A DNA stretch of 64,000 nt from Pseudomonas asgharzadehiana (lineage in GTDB: Bacteria; Pseudomonadota; Gammaproteobacteria; Pseudomonadales; Pseudomonadaceae), in the NCBI RefSeq assembly GCF_019139815.1, contig NZ_CP077079.1:3348001-3412000 (forward strand). The letters run 5' to 3'. Numbering within the stretch: the stretch's first letter is position 1; each line of letters opens with the position of its first letter. This document shows, in pieces, positions 46,499 through 56,309 of the stretch. The translations under genes and the position numbers were made by a program. The notes beneath the pieces were generated by a model. That model did no database searches. It was not told where the DNA came from and was given only the letters and a program-made list of their open reading frames with translations.

Positions 46499-49400
46499 TT
46501 AAATACGTTCCATCTTCGGTAGCCATACGCGAATGAGTGAGAACAAACGGTCCAGATCAATCGGCTTGGCCAGGTAATCGTTGGAACCGGCCGCCAGGCA
46601 ACGCTCCTGATCGTCCTTCATCGCCTTGGCCGTGACCGCAATAATCGGCAGTTTTTTCCAACGCGGGTCCTGGCGGATCAAGGCGGTAGCCTCGTAACCG
46701 TCCATTTCCGGCATCATCACGTCCATCAACACCAAGTCGATGTCTTCGACTTCATTGAGCTTGTCGATGGCTTCGCGGCCATTACGGCCGATCACGACCA
46801 CGGCGCCTTTGTGCTCCAGGGCGCTGGTCAGGGCGAAGATATTGCGCACATCGTCGTCCACCAGCAGGATCTTGCGCCCTTCAAAGACTTTGTCGCGGCT
46901 GCGGGCGGTCTTGAGCATCTTCTGGCGTTCATGGGACAGCTGGGATTCGACTTTGTGCAGAAAGAGTGTGACCTCATCCAGCAGGCGCTCCGGCGAGCGT
47001 GCGCCCTTGATGATGATCGAGCGCGAATATTTGCGCAGCTCGGCCTCTTCGTCGCGGGTCAGGTTGCGCCCGGTGTAGACGATGACCGGCGGGAATGAGC
47101 AGATGTCCTCGGTGGCCATGCGCTTGAGCAGCTCATTGCCGAGCATGTCCGGCAGTTTGAGGTCGATGATCATGCAGTCGTAAACGTTGCCGCGCAGCAG
47201 GTCGAGGGCTTCCTGGGCAAAGCCGACGGCGGTGATCTCGATATCATCGTCGCCGATCAGGCGGGCAATGCTGTCACGTTGCAGGTCATCGTCTTCAACC
47301 AGCAGCACGCGCTTGACCTTCTGGGTCAGCTTGGCTTCCAGGCGCGCGAACACGTCCTTGAGTTCTTCGCGGGTGGTGGGTTTCACCGCATAACCGATGG
47401 CGCCCATGTGCATGGCGGCTTCGACGCGGTCCTCCACGGAAATCACGTGCACCGGGATATGACGGGTCTCGGCGTGTTCCTTCAGACGTTGCAGCACGGT
47501 CAAGCCGGAATGGTCCGGCAGGCGCATGTCCAGCAGGATCGCGTCGGGGATGTATTCCTCGGCCAGGCTGTAGCCCTCGTCCGCACCGTGCGCCACCAGG
47601 CAGTGGTAGCCCAGCTCATGGGCCAGGTCGAACAGGATGCGCGCAAAGTTGGGTTCGTCTTCCACCACCAGGATGCAGCGGCTGGTGAACGGGGCCTTGT
47701 CGCGGTCGTCGGCAAAGCGTGGGATCAGGTCCGCATCGGCCACCGGTAATGGCGACACCTTGACCGGGGCCGGTGCAGGCGCCACCACGACCTGGCGCGG
47801 CTGCTCGATTGGCGGCGCGTCGGCCTCGCGTTCTACGTACTGCTCCGGCAATACCAGGGTAAACACGCTGCCCTTGCCGGGTTCGCTGGTCACGCTGATG
47901 TAACCGCCGAGCAAGGTGGCCAGGTCGCGGGAAATCGACAAGCCCAGGCCGGTGCCGCCATAGCGGCGGTTGGTGGTGCCGTCGGCCTGGCGGAAGGCTT
48001 CGAAGATGCTCTCCTGCTGGTCCGGCGCAATGCCGATGCCCGAATCGCGCACGGTAAAGGCAATGCCCTGCCCCGGCGCGCGCGACACCGACAGGCTGAC
48101 CTCGCCCTGTTCGGTGAACTTGATCGCGTTGGACAGCAGGTTCTTGAGGATCTGCTCCAGACGCTGGCGATCGGTGAACAGCATGCCGGGCGCATCAGCC
48201 TGCACGTCAACCTCAAAGCCCAGTTTGCGATCCGCCGCCAGAGGTTCGAACATCCCGCGCAAGCCCTCGATCAGCCGCGTCACGCTGGAGTTTTCCGGGC
48301 GCACTTCGAGCTTGCCGGCCTCCACCTTGGAAATATCCAGGATGTCGTTGATCAGGTTGAGCAGGTCATTGCCGGCCGAATAGATCGACTCGGCGAACTT
48401 GACCTGTTCGGCGCTGAGGTTCTCCTGGGGGTTCTCGGCGAGCAACTTGGCCAGGATCAGCGAGCTGTTGAGCGGCGTGCGCAGCTCGTGGGACATGTTG
48501 GCGAGGAACTCGGACTTGTACTTGCTCGAGCGCTGCAGTTCTTCGGCACGGTCTTGCAATTCGAGCTGGGCCTGGTTGAGTTCACCGTTCTTGCGGTCCA
48601 TGGCGTCGCGCTGCTCGGCCAGGGTCTGGGTCTGCTCGGCCAATTGCTCGTTGGTTTGCTCAAGCTCGGCCTGCTGGGTTTCCAGGTGGGCCTGGGACTC
48701 CTTGAGGATGCGCGACTGCTCCTCCAGCTCTTCGTTGGCGGTCTTGAGTTCTTCCTGCTGCACTTGCAACTCTTCGTTGAGCTGCTGGGTCTCGGCCAGC
48801 ACTTCCTGCAGGCGCTGACGATAGCGTGCGGCTTCAATGGAGGTGCCGATATTGCCGGCGATCAGCTCCAGCAGTTCAACATCACGCTCATCCAGCGGCC
48901 GCAGGAAACCCAGCTCGATCACGCCATTGACCCGATCGTCATCGCTGGTGGGCACCACCAGCACGCTGCGGGTCGCGCCTTCGCCCAGGCCCGAGCTGAC
49001 CTTGAAATAATCCACCGGCACGTCGTCCAGGCGAATCAGGCGATCCAACTGCGCGGCTTGCCCGACAATGCCTTCGTCGCTGTAGATCGACTGTTCGAGC
49101 TGTTCCTGCTCGCGGGAGAAACCATAGGTGGCCACCCGCTTGAGGCCGCCGTGTTCTTCGCGCACATACAGCGCCGCGACCGCCGACCCCATGTACTGAG
49201 CGAAGAACTGCAGGATATTGCGCCCAAGCATGTTCAGGCTGAGCTGGCCCAGCACCTGCTCGGCCAGTTCGGTCTGGCCGTTGCGCAGCCAGGCCTGGCG
49301 TTCCAGGCGCCGTGCGATCTTCTGTTGTGAAGCGATGTTTGCGCTGTAACTCTCGGATAATTCGAGCAAGTTCCGTCGGCCGGCATACGCCAGAAAACCA

Positions 49401-49996
49401 CTCAAGCCGAGCACGAATACCAGATACAAGGTCACGCTGATCACGGTGGTACGGGTGACTTCGGTATTGCGGGCGATACGAAACTGCTGCTCCATCGCCA
49501 CGGCATCGTCGTATTCCTTGCGGATCTCATCGGTCAGGCGCTTGCCGCGCCCCGCCTTCACGGCGCCGCGAAAGTCGCCGCTCTGGCGCTGCATATCAAT
49601 CATCGACTGGGCGTATTTGTTCCACTCCAGCTGCAAGGCTTCCAGGCGCTTGAGGCGATCAACCTGCTGCGGGTTGTCCGCCACCAGCTCCTGCAGGTTG
49701 CGCAGGTCGGCGAGGATCCGCGGCTTGGCCACTTCGTACGGGTCGAGAAAATGTTCGTCGCCGGTAATCAAGTACCCGCGCATGCCGGTTTCCAGGTCGA
49801 CCGTCAGCTTTGAGGTTTCATTGAGATTGTTGATCACCCGGTCGGTGTGCTCCACCCACTGGACCACCGACAGCAAATACGTGATCAGCACCACGAAAAA
49901 CACCGCGCTGAGCACGCCCACGCCCAGGGGCAAGGCCACGTTTCGGCTCAGGAGGGTACGAAAGCTCTTTTCATCGACGGTCGACGCGGGAGTCAT
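46499..49996 (-). CDS. CHASE3-GAF hybrid histidine kinase with three receivers
   Basis: About 1165 residues from ATG 49996, which has AAGG at better spacing than ATG 50002. Domain order: transmembrane helix (about 22-45); CHASE3 periplasmic domain with TVDLETGMRGYLITGDEHFL; second helix (about 185-207); GAF (about 245-390); a long coiled coil full of Gln/Glu (about 395-490); HisKA with His503 in NMSHELRTPLNSS; HATPase with NLLSNAIKFTEQG and GGTGLGLSIS; then three receivers with phospho-Asp in AILLDMRLPDHSG, MIIDLKLPDMLG and LVLMDVMMPEMDG. It is the first gene of the block hybrid kinase-CheR-CheB-receiver kinase-receiver and is the likely sensor. Confidence 0.93.
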   Translation of the reverse strand: MTPASTVDEKSFRTLLSRNVALPLGVGVLSAVFFVVLITYLLSVVQWVEHTDRVINNLNETSKLTVDLETGMRGYLITGDEHFLDPYEVAKPRILADLRNLQELVADNPQQVDRLKRLEALQLEWNKYAQSMIDMQRQSGDFRGAVKAGRGKRLTDEIRKEYDDAVAMEQQFRIARNTEVTRTTVISVTLYLVFVLGLSGFLAYAGRRNLLELSESYSANIASQQKIARRLERQAWLRNGQTELAEQVLGQLSLNMLGRNILQFFAQYMGSAVAALYVREEHGGLKRVATYGFSREQEQLEQSIYSDEGIVGQAAQLDRLIRLDDVPVDYFKVSSGLGEGATRSVLVVPTSDDDRVNGVIELGFLRPLDERDVELLELIAGNIGTSIEAARYRQRLQEVLAETQQLNEELQVQQEELKTANEELEEQSRILKESQAHLETQQAELEQTNEQLAEQTQTLAEQRDAMDRKNGELNQAQLELQDRAEELQRSSKYKSEFLANMSHELRTPLNSSLILAKLLAENPQENLSAEQVKFAESIYSAGNDLLNLINDILDISKVEAGKLEVRPENSSVTRLIEGLRGMFEPLAADRKLGFEVDVQADAPGMLFTDRQRLEQILKNLLSNAIKFTEQGEVSLSVSRAPGQGIAFTVRDSGIGIAPDQQESIFEAFRQADGTTNRRYGGTGLGLSISRDLATLLGGYISVTSEPGKGSVFTLVLPEQYVEREADAPPIEQPRQVVVAPAPAPVKVSPLPVADADLIPRFADDRDKAPFTSRCILVVEDEPNFARILFDLAHELGYHCLVAHGADEGYSLAEEYIPDAILLDMRLPDHSGLTVLQRLKEHAETRHIPVHVISVEDRVEAAMHMGAIGYAVKPTTREELKDVFARLEAKLTQKVKRVLLVEDDDLQRDSIARLIGDDDIEITAVGFAQEALDLLRGNVYDCMIIDLKLPDMLGNELLKRMATEDICSFPPVIVYTGRNLTRDEEAELRKYSRSIIIKGARSPERLLDEVTLFLHKVESQLSHERQKMLKTARSRDKVFEGRKILLVDDDVRNIFALTSALEHKGAVVVIGRNGREAIDKLNEVEDIDLVLMDVMMPEMDGYEATALIRQDPRWKKLPIIAVTAKAMKDDQERCLAAGSNDYLAKPIDLDRLFSLIRVWLPKMERI

Positions 49997-50256
49997 GGGC
50001 ATGCCTTGGCCAGGTGCGGAAAAACCGGGAGTTTGCCCCAGATTGGGGTTGGAGGGCTACGTTTGTGATGCTTTTCGCGGAGCATGCCTACACATATCAG
50101 ACACGCATGCGGGCTGTGGCATCGGGACTTGCACACGAATTCTGACAACCGTAACGGAATGTACGCAGGACGACTGCACACACACAGGGAGTGGCCGAGG
50201 GTTCAGGGAAGCACTTTTCGGCGCGGTACCTTCCCAAATTACGACAGGTAAATGTA

Positions 50257-53200
50257 ATGACTTCGATCACTAGCCTCCCGGCCCCCGCCATCGTCAATCT
50301 TCCCCGTGCGGAAACGCCCCACGCCTCCGCGAGCGCAATTGAACCCGCCATCGCTCCAGGGCCAGAGGCCCCGGCCGGCGTTTCCGGACTTCAAACCGCA
50401 TTAGCCAACCAACGCAACTGGGAGGTGTTGGCGGCCAAATTGAGCGCCGTGCATCAGGACCTCACCGCACGCGTCCCTGCCGACAACTCACTGACGAGCG
50501 CCGAGGTGACGAGCCGACTGGCCCCCGAGAGCCAAGTCAGCCTTGAGTCGTTCTTACTGCAAAATGGCTTGAAGGTACCGACCTCATTGGACGCGCTGGG
50601 TGAGCTGGTCAAAACCCTGAACCAGAAGGCCGCGTTGCACCCGCTGGGCAATCTGGGGGGTGGGCTTTCCTGGCCGGTGCCCATGACAACAGAGGGCCGG
50701 CAGAGCATCGCCGACTTCCTGCAGTCCACTCACACTTCATTGGCAGGCTTACCATTGGCGGATGCGAGTAAAGGCGCATTGGCTTATTTGCTGAGCGGCA
50801 GCCCAACAACCGCGGCCGACCTTCAGGCGCCACGTACAGCGCTTCAACAATTGCTGGACACGCCCAAGGCCCAGGCGCTGGGCCAAGCCCTGCAGACGCA
50901 CTTGAAGGGCGCTTCATCAGGTACCAGCATTTATGACTATCTATTAACGGCCATTCAGGTGGGGCTTGATCCGGAGTCGCTCACTGGCCCGGTCCGTAAT
51001 GCTGTGGCTGGTTTTCAGTTGGACGCACAGGCGCAATGGGGGCAACACGCTTCTGTCATTGTGGACCGGCTGAGTCAACACTTGATCGACAGTGGCCGGG
51101 CGACCACTCAAACCGCCAAATTCGCCGCTCATCTCCTGCTTTCACGCACCGCACCGCAGTATCTGGTCAAAGACCTTCCCGCCAGCGTGACGTATGGCAG
51201 CATTGCCTGGTCTCAACTAACGATTGAAGTGGCCAAGCTGGAGGCGCAGGCACCGGGCAGCGTACAAAACATGTCCTATGCCCAGGTATTGCTCGCAGCT
51301 GAAGGCATGGCGCTCGCTGATGATCGGGTTCAGCGTGAAGTCTTGAGGGATTGGGCCGTCGTCAACGGTGTGTTGGAGAGCGCCGAACAAGTGCCGGGCG
51401 ATGCGCAAATCGAACGCATCAGAATCCACTACAACAGTAAGTTAGAGGCGCTGACCCACGTCTCCACCCAGCTCCAGACGCCCTTTCCCAGCCGCAAGGC
51501 AATTGCCCTGTACTGCCTGAAGCAGGAATTCCCCGACCACGACCCCCAGATATTTGAGCAAAAGGTGCTGCAAAAGCGCTTTGGGAACACGCGTCGGGGC
51601 GATCCGACCTTGCGTTCGATGCTCGACATCGCGATGGAGGGTGACAAACTCCAGTCCGGCTTCCGTTGGGAAAGCAGTCGCAGTCTCGTGCCGATGACGG
51701 CATTCAATGCGTACTGCAGGTCTGAGCGTTTCCACGTCGTTGATGTGTTTAATACCCAGTACAAAGAAGCGCTGGAATCTCAAAGCGAAGGCCATGCGGG
51801 GATGGTCAAATACCTGCTTTCCAAGCTACCGCTGGAGGATCGAAAAAACCTTGAGTTTGGCAAGATAGAGTTCCTGCACACCAATGATTACAAGGTAGCG
51901 ATGGATGTGCTTTCGCCGCTCACCTTGGAAAAACGCGGGCATACACTGCACGTAAAAACCACGCGAAACGGCGAAGTCAATATTTATGAGATTGACACCC
52001 GTAAGGCGAGCATCGAAAAACAGAACTACCTAAGCAATAAGTTCAGCGAGCCCTACAGCCGCGAGAAGTTGGATACGCGCACGGCGAACATTATTTCCCG
52101 AACCGAGCTCTTTGATCCCTACAACGGCGAGCGTGCCAATCAAACCGGAGGATGGGTAGGTGCTGATCACACCGCAGAGTGGACCGGTGCTGATTACACG
52201 CCGTATAGCTACGGTGGCTCTCGAACAAAGTTGATTGCTGACGCCTTCGTCAAATCCCTGGATCTCGGCAATGAAGACTTATTGAATTACGCCAAGGGCG
52301 TCACCTCTTACGATAAGGCTCGACAGGTGAATGCGGCAATAGGTGAGTTTTTTCTGAACCTCATCCCTTTTCGATCCGCCATCGTCAACTTCAAAAACGG
52401 CCAGGTAGGCGACGGCTTGTTTGATCTGGGGGTGGACATCATCGGCTTGGTAACGTTGGGCGCAGGCAAGGCGGCTCAGGCCTCAAAAGCTCTGGCCAAG
52501 GGCGCTCAAAGTATCAGCGCCGCAGGCAAGGCGGCCAAAGTTGCCAAATTCATTGGCGTTACCGCGCTTGAGGCGCTCAACCCGGTCGGCGGGGCGGGCG
52601 ATGCATTGATGGGCGCGACAAAGCTGGCGGGCAAAGGGCTTGCCAAAACCGGCGAATGGCTTAACAAGTTCAAGGGCGCGAGCGGTAGTTATGACTTGTT
52701 GAAAGCGGCCAGTAAAACGTATGACGTCGCCGCGCTGGGCACCTACAAAATAGCCGAGCAGACCGTCGGCGGCAGCGCTGTATTCAGGGAGGGAAAATGG
52801 TATGGCTATGACGCCATCAACCATCGCCCGTATGGCCCGGCGCTCAAAGACTTTACGCCGAAAGTGGCTGCGCTCGAAGGCGAAATAAAAGCGTTTGCCG
52901 ACAGCTGGTTTGGCAAGATGATCGCTTCGGTATTGGCGCCACCTGCGAATAACCCTAACTATCGCCGTGACTTCATGGCCGCTGTGGCCAACGCCAAAAC
53001 CGAGGACAAGGCAGCCTACATACTGGGCCAGAACAACGTTAAACCAGACGCTATCTATGGCTATTCCACAGCACTGAGTATTGAGGATTTGAAACGTCTT
53101 GCCGTTGCCGAACGCCGTACGCCAGCAGAGCTTGGTAGCCTGGTAAAACGCATAGATGAACTTGAAGCGCTGCCCGAGCGTTTTAAATCCGCACGTGAAG

Positions 53201-54105
53201 CTGCGCAAATCGTCGACGCAGACATGTTTAAGAAAGGCTACGACTCGGGGAACCCAGAACGCATCCGCGAGTTTTCAGACACACTGACTAACTACCAGCT
53301 CGCAGAACTTGCCATTGCCCCCGGGCGTACATCAGAAGAGTTTGGACAGCTGGTCAAGTATTTGGAAAATCGACGAATCAAAGTCAGCCAGGAGAACTTC
53401 AAGGAATTCGCCGCTGAAATCACTGCCGCCGGTGGCAAGGCAACGCCGATTCCCCAAGGGTATTACCTCAGTCAAGTCTCCCCGCTCTCGGGCGGCGAGT
53501 GCGCGGCGCTTTCCAATGTCATGGCCGCCGCCGTGAAGCATCGCAAGCAGGATACGTTTATCAAGAACCTGTATGTCGCGATGGTGCCTACGCTTAGCCC
53601 CGGCGACATTGCCCAATTGCGCAAAACCGACCCCGTCAACGCCGGAATCCAAGAGCTCAAGGCATCGAAAGTTGCCAAGTTCAACGACCAGATAAGTCAG
53701 CTGCAGGAAATACTGGGCGGTCAATTCCATCATGGTATGCAGGCGAGGCAGGTTCCTTACACACAGATCATTTCAGAGCTGGCCGGTGCCCGCACTTCAA
53801 AAACCCTTTTAATCAATGGCCCCGATCACGGCTTCACCGCCGGCGTGGTTATTTCCAATGGCAAGAAGGAATGGTTTTATTTCGACCCTAACTATGGGAA
53901 GGCGACCTTTTCCACGGAGGCGCAAATGAGCGCCGCGCTGGAAAGCACATTAAAATCCGGCAGGACTAAATACCTGTTGGCACATTTCGGCCAGAACCCC
54001 CAGGTGCCTGAGTACAAGATTTCGGTATTCGAGGAACCCGCGTTGAATAGCGTGACCGCCACCGTGCCAGGTAGCGTGCAGGACTTGTTTTTGACTGATC
54101 TGTAA
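50257..54105 (+). CDS. Large toxin-like protein with YopT-type (C58) protease domain
   Basis: The start at ATG 50257 (MTSITSLPAPAIVNLPRAET) has AGGTAA upstream; 1282 residues. It aligns with most of the 1567-residue protein at 38681: LLDTPKAQALGQALQ, AHLLLSRTAPQYLVKDLPAS, a hydrophobic segment at about 696-750 (FFLNLIPFRSAIVNF) and GKWYGYDAINHRPYG. The protease centre is Cys1082 in GGECAALSNVM, His1191 in GPDHGFTAGV and Asp1210 in YFDPNYGKATF, matching the C58 order. It lacks the first about 200 residues and the last about 170 residues of its paralogue. No secretion signal is recognised. It is divergent from the hybrid kinase and ends in a good terminator. Confidence 0.8.
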   Translation: MTSITSLPAPAIVNLPRAETPHASASAIEPAIAPGPEAPAGVSGLQTALANQRNWEVLAAKLSAVHQDLTARVPADNSLTSAEVTSRLAPESQVSLESFLLQNGLKVPTSLDALGELVKTLNQKAALHPLGNLGGGLSWPVPMTTEGRQSIADFLQSTHTSLAGLPLADASKGALAYLLSGSPTTAADLQAPRTALQQLLDTPKAQALGQALQTHLKGASSGTSIYDYLLTAIQVGLDPESLTGPVRNAVAGFQLDAQAQWGQHASVIVDRLSQHLIDSGRATTQTAKFAAHLLLSRTAPQYLVKDLPASVTYGSIAWSQLTIEVAKLEAQAPGSVQNMSYAQVLLAAEGMALADDRVQREVLRDWAVVNGVLESAEQVPGDAQIERIRIHYNSKLEALTHVSTQLQTPFPSRKAIALYCLKQEFPDHDPQIFEQKVLQKRFGNTRRGDPTLRSMLDIAMEGDKLQSGFRWESSRSLVPMTAFNAYCRSERFHVVDVFNTQYKEALESQSEGHAGMVKYLLSKLPLEDRKNLEFGKIEFLHTNDYKVAMDVLSPLTLEKRGHTLHVKTTRNGEVNIYEIDTRKASIEKQNYLSNKFSEPYSREKLDTRTANIISRTELFDPYNGERANQTGGWVGADHTAEWTGADYTPYSYGGSRTKLIADAFVKSLDLGNEDLLNYAKGVTSYDKARQVNAAIGEFFLNLIPFRSAIVNFKNGQVGDGLFDLGVDIIGLVTLGAGKAAQASKALAKGAQSISAAGKAAKVAKFIGVTALEALNPVGGAGDALMGATKLAGKGLAKTGEWLNKFKGASGSYDLLKAASKTYDVAALGTYKIAEQTVGGSAVFREGKWYGYDAINHRPYGPALKDFTPKVAALEGEIKAFADSWFGKMIASVLAPPANNPNYRRDFMAAVANAKTEDKAAYILGQNNVKPDAIYGYSTALSIEDLKRLAVAERRTPAELGSLVKRIDELEALPERFKSAREAAQIVDADMFKKGYDSGNPERIREFSDTLTNYQLAELAIAPGRTSEEFGQLVKYLENRRIKVSQENFKEFAAEITAAGGKATPIPQGYYLSQVSPLSGGECAALSNVMAAAVKHRKQDTFIKNLYVAMVPTLSPGDIAQLRKTDPVNAGIQELKASKVAKFNDQISQLQEILGGQFHHGMQARQVPYTQIISELAGARTSKTLLINGPDHGFTAGVVISNGKKEWFYFDPNYGKATFSTEAQMSAALESTLKSGRTKYLLAHFGQNPQVPEYKISVFEEPALNSVTATVPGSVQDLFLTDL

Positions 54106-54128
54106 GCCATGCCCCAGGCCCAAAAGTG

Positions 54129-54175
54129 CAGGTGCGACGGTCGATTTGCCAGGCGACCGTCAACCTGACGTTTTT
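54129..54175 (+). terminator. Terminator after the second toxin-like gene
   Basis: Stem CAGGT plus GACGGTCG (54129-54143) pairs with CGACCGTC plus ACCTG (54154-54167), with small bulges and a 10-base loop, followed by ACG and TTTTT (54171-54175). Confidence 0.75.
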
Positions 54176-54356
54176 GCGCCTGCCTGCGGGCAAGTCCTTT
54201 CCCGGCGGGCATTTCACCTCGTCACAAGACATCAAGGCCTATTGCCTGCACAATAGCCTTCTTTTGTCGGGAACTTGCCGGGGCGCAGACAACTCAGTAG
54301 AGGATGGTCTTCGGACTGAGCAAGCCCCCGCCCTCCCATCTTCAGGACGCCTCTTT

Positions 54357-54719
54357 ATGCCCTCCACCTCCACCATCCTTGTCGTCGAAGACGACGACAT
54401 CGTGCGCATGTTGATCGTCGATGTATTGGAGGAGTTGGCGTTCCGTGTGCTGGAAGCCGCCGACGCTGGACGTGCGTTGGAACACGTGCAAAACCCTGAC
54501 CAGAACATCCACCTGATGATGACGGACGTCGGCCTGCCGGACATGGACGGCAAGCAGTTGGCCAACAAGGTGCGTGAATTGCACCCCGCCCTGCCGATCC
54601 TGTTTGCCAGCGGCTATGCCGAAAACATCGATGTGCCCGCAGGCATGCACGTGATAGGCAAACCGTTTTCCATCGACCAGTTGCGCGACAAGGTCAGGTC
54701 TATCCTCGGCACTGAATGA
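54357..54719 (+). CDS. Single-domain response regulator
   Basis: The start at ATG 54357 (MPSTSTILVVEDDDIVRMLI) gives 120 residues, all receiver: acidic VVEDDD, phospho-acceptor Asp57 in LMMTDVGLPDMDG, the FASGYAENID switch and Lys in VIGKPFSIDQL. It resembles the C-terminal receiver of the hybrid kinase at 36871 (same GYAE and KPF wording), suggesting that kinase or the block at 43429-49996 as phosphate donor. It stands alone after the second toxin-like gene and has its own terminator. Confidence 0.9.
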   Translation: MPSTSTILVVEDDDIVRMLIVDVLEELAFRVLEAADAGRALEHVQNPDQNIHLMMTDVGLPDMDGKQLANKVRELHPALPILFASGYAENIDVPAGMHVIGKPFSIDQLRDKVRSILGTE

Positions 54720-54733
54720 TGTCGGCTTGCCAG

Positions 54734-54758
54734 TGCCGCCTTCCGGGGCGGCATTTTT
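54734..54758 (+). terminator. Terminator of the response regulator gene
   Basis: Stem TGCCGCC (54734-54740) and GGCGGCA (54747-54753), a 6-base loop and five T residues (54754-54758), 15 bp after the stop. Confidence 0.9.
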
Positions 54759-54871
54759 GTGTCCGGCCCGCACAGATTTACGTGACCTGCGGCGAATAAA
54801 AACGGAAACTCAGCGCGCTCGTGCGCCATTCAACACATTTCTTCAAAAGCACTCACGAAGGATGCAACAAC

Positions 54872-56272
54872 ATGATTGCAAAACCCACGCGCCTGCTGCT
54901 GGCGAGCCTCTCTTTATTGCTGAGCGGCGGTGCCTTGGCCGACTTCACGGCAACCCCGAGCGAAGCGCGGGCCATTGCAAAGGAAGCCTACCTTTACGGC
55001 TTCCCCGTGGTGCAGATGTACAAGACGCTCTACGCCCAGGCTGTCGACAAGGGCGGCGTTGAATTCAAGGCGCCGTTCAACCGTATCGGTACCACCGCAC
55101 CGGTGACCAGCCCCAAAGACACCGCCTTGACGACCCCGAATGCCGACATGGCGTATTCCTTCGTGTGGATGGACCTGCGCAGCGAGCCTTTGGTGCTGAC
55201 GCTGCCGAAAATCGAGGACGACCGTTACTACGCCGTGCAACTGGTTGACCTGTACACGCAAAACATCGCCTACCTGGGCACGCGCAGCACCGGCAACAAC
55301 GGTGGTCATTACATGATCGCCGGTCCCGACTGGAAGGGGCAGCAACCCGTGGACGTGGACCGCGTGGTCTACAGCGAAAGCAACGTCGCCTATGCGCTGT
55401 ATCGCACCCAGTTGTTTGATGACAAAGACCTGAACAAGGTCAAGCAGATCCAGAATGGCTACAAGGTGCAGTCACTGAGCAGCTACGTGAAGCAGGCCGC
55501 ACCGGCCAAGGCGCCGAAACTCGCCTGGCCCAAGCCCATGGCGACCATGACCGAAGGCCCACAGCTGTTTCGTTACCTGAACTTCATGTTGGCCTTCGCC
55601 GCCCCCCAGGACAGTGAAAAAGAGCTGCTGGCGCGTTTTGCCAAGATCGGTGTGGCGCCTGGCGCGCCGTTCAAGGCCAACCAATTGACCGCTGAACAGC
55701 GCAAGGCGCTGGAGGACGGCATTTCCGATGCTCGCGCCGAATTCGCGGCCTTCAAAAAAGACAAGATCGACACTCATCAGGTCGCCCGCAGCGACCTGTA
55801 CGGCAGCCGTGACCGTCTGCAAAACAATTACCTGTACCGCTACGCCGGTGCCGACCTGGGGATTTTCGGCAACTCCGCCGACGAAGCCGTGTCATTCACC
55901 TACCGTGACGACAGCGAAGGCAAACCGGCCAACGGCGCGCGTCATAGCTATACCGTGCATTTCAGCAAGGACCAACTGCCGCCGGCCGATGCGTTCTGGT
56001 CACTGACCCTGTACGACGCCAAGACCCACCAACTGGTGCCGAACCATAAAAAGCGTTACCTGATCAACTCGCGCATGCTGCCGGGCCTGAAGCTGGACGC
56101 CGACGGTGGCCTGACCCTGGCATTGCAGCATCACGAGCCACCCAAGGCGGAACAGGCCAACTGGCTGCCCGCCCCGCCGGCGCCGTTCTATGCGGTACTG
56201 CGCGTGTACCTGCCCAAGCCCGAAGCCAGCAATGGCCAGTGGAAATTGCCACCGTTGACGCCACTCAAATAA
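54872..56272 (+). CDS. Secreted DUF1254/DUF1214 protein
   Basis: Starting at ATG 54872 (MIAKPTRLLLASLSLLLSGG) with AAGGA upstream, the product has 466 residues and a signal peptide cleaved after about GGALA-DF. DUF1254 (about 30-170) has KEAYLYGFPVVQMYKTLYAQ, TTPNADMAYSFVWMDLRSEP and VQLVDLYTQNIAYLGTRSTG. DUF1214 (about 330-450) has DSEGKPANGARHSYTVHFSK, AFWSLTLYDAKTHQLVPN and RYLINSRMLPGLKLDADG. Proteins of this family are periplasmic with no agreed function; some are described in lipid or solvent tolerance contexts. The J-domain gene starts 37 bp downstream and may be cotranscribed. Confidence 0.9.
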   Translation: MIAKPTRLLLASLSLLLSGGALADFTATPSEARAIAKEAYLYGFPVVQMYKTLYAQAVDKGGVEFKAPFNRIGTTAPVTSPKDTALTTPNADMAYSFVWMDLRSEPLVLTLPKIEDDRYYAVQLVDLYTQNIAYLGTRSTGNNGGHYMIAGPDWKGQQPVDVDRVVYSESNVAYALYRTQLFDDKDLNKVKQIQNGYKVQSLSSYVKQAAPAKAPKLAWPKPMATMTEGPQLFRYLNFMLAFAAPQDSEKELLARFAKIGVAPGAPFKANQLTAEQRKALEDGISDARAEFAAFKKDKIDTHQVARSDLYGSRDRLQNNYLYRYAGADLGIFGNSADEAVSFTYRDDSEGKPANGARHSYTVHFSKDQLPPADAFWSLTLYDAKTHQLVPNHKKRYLINSRMLPGLKLDADGGLTLALQHHEPPKAEQANWLPAPPAPFYAVLRVYLPKPEASNGQWKLPPLTPLK

Positions 56273-56309
56273 CCGCACGCCGGGCCGTTGTCAGGGAGCT
56301 GCATCGCAA

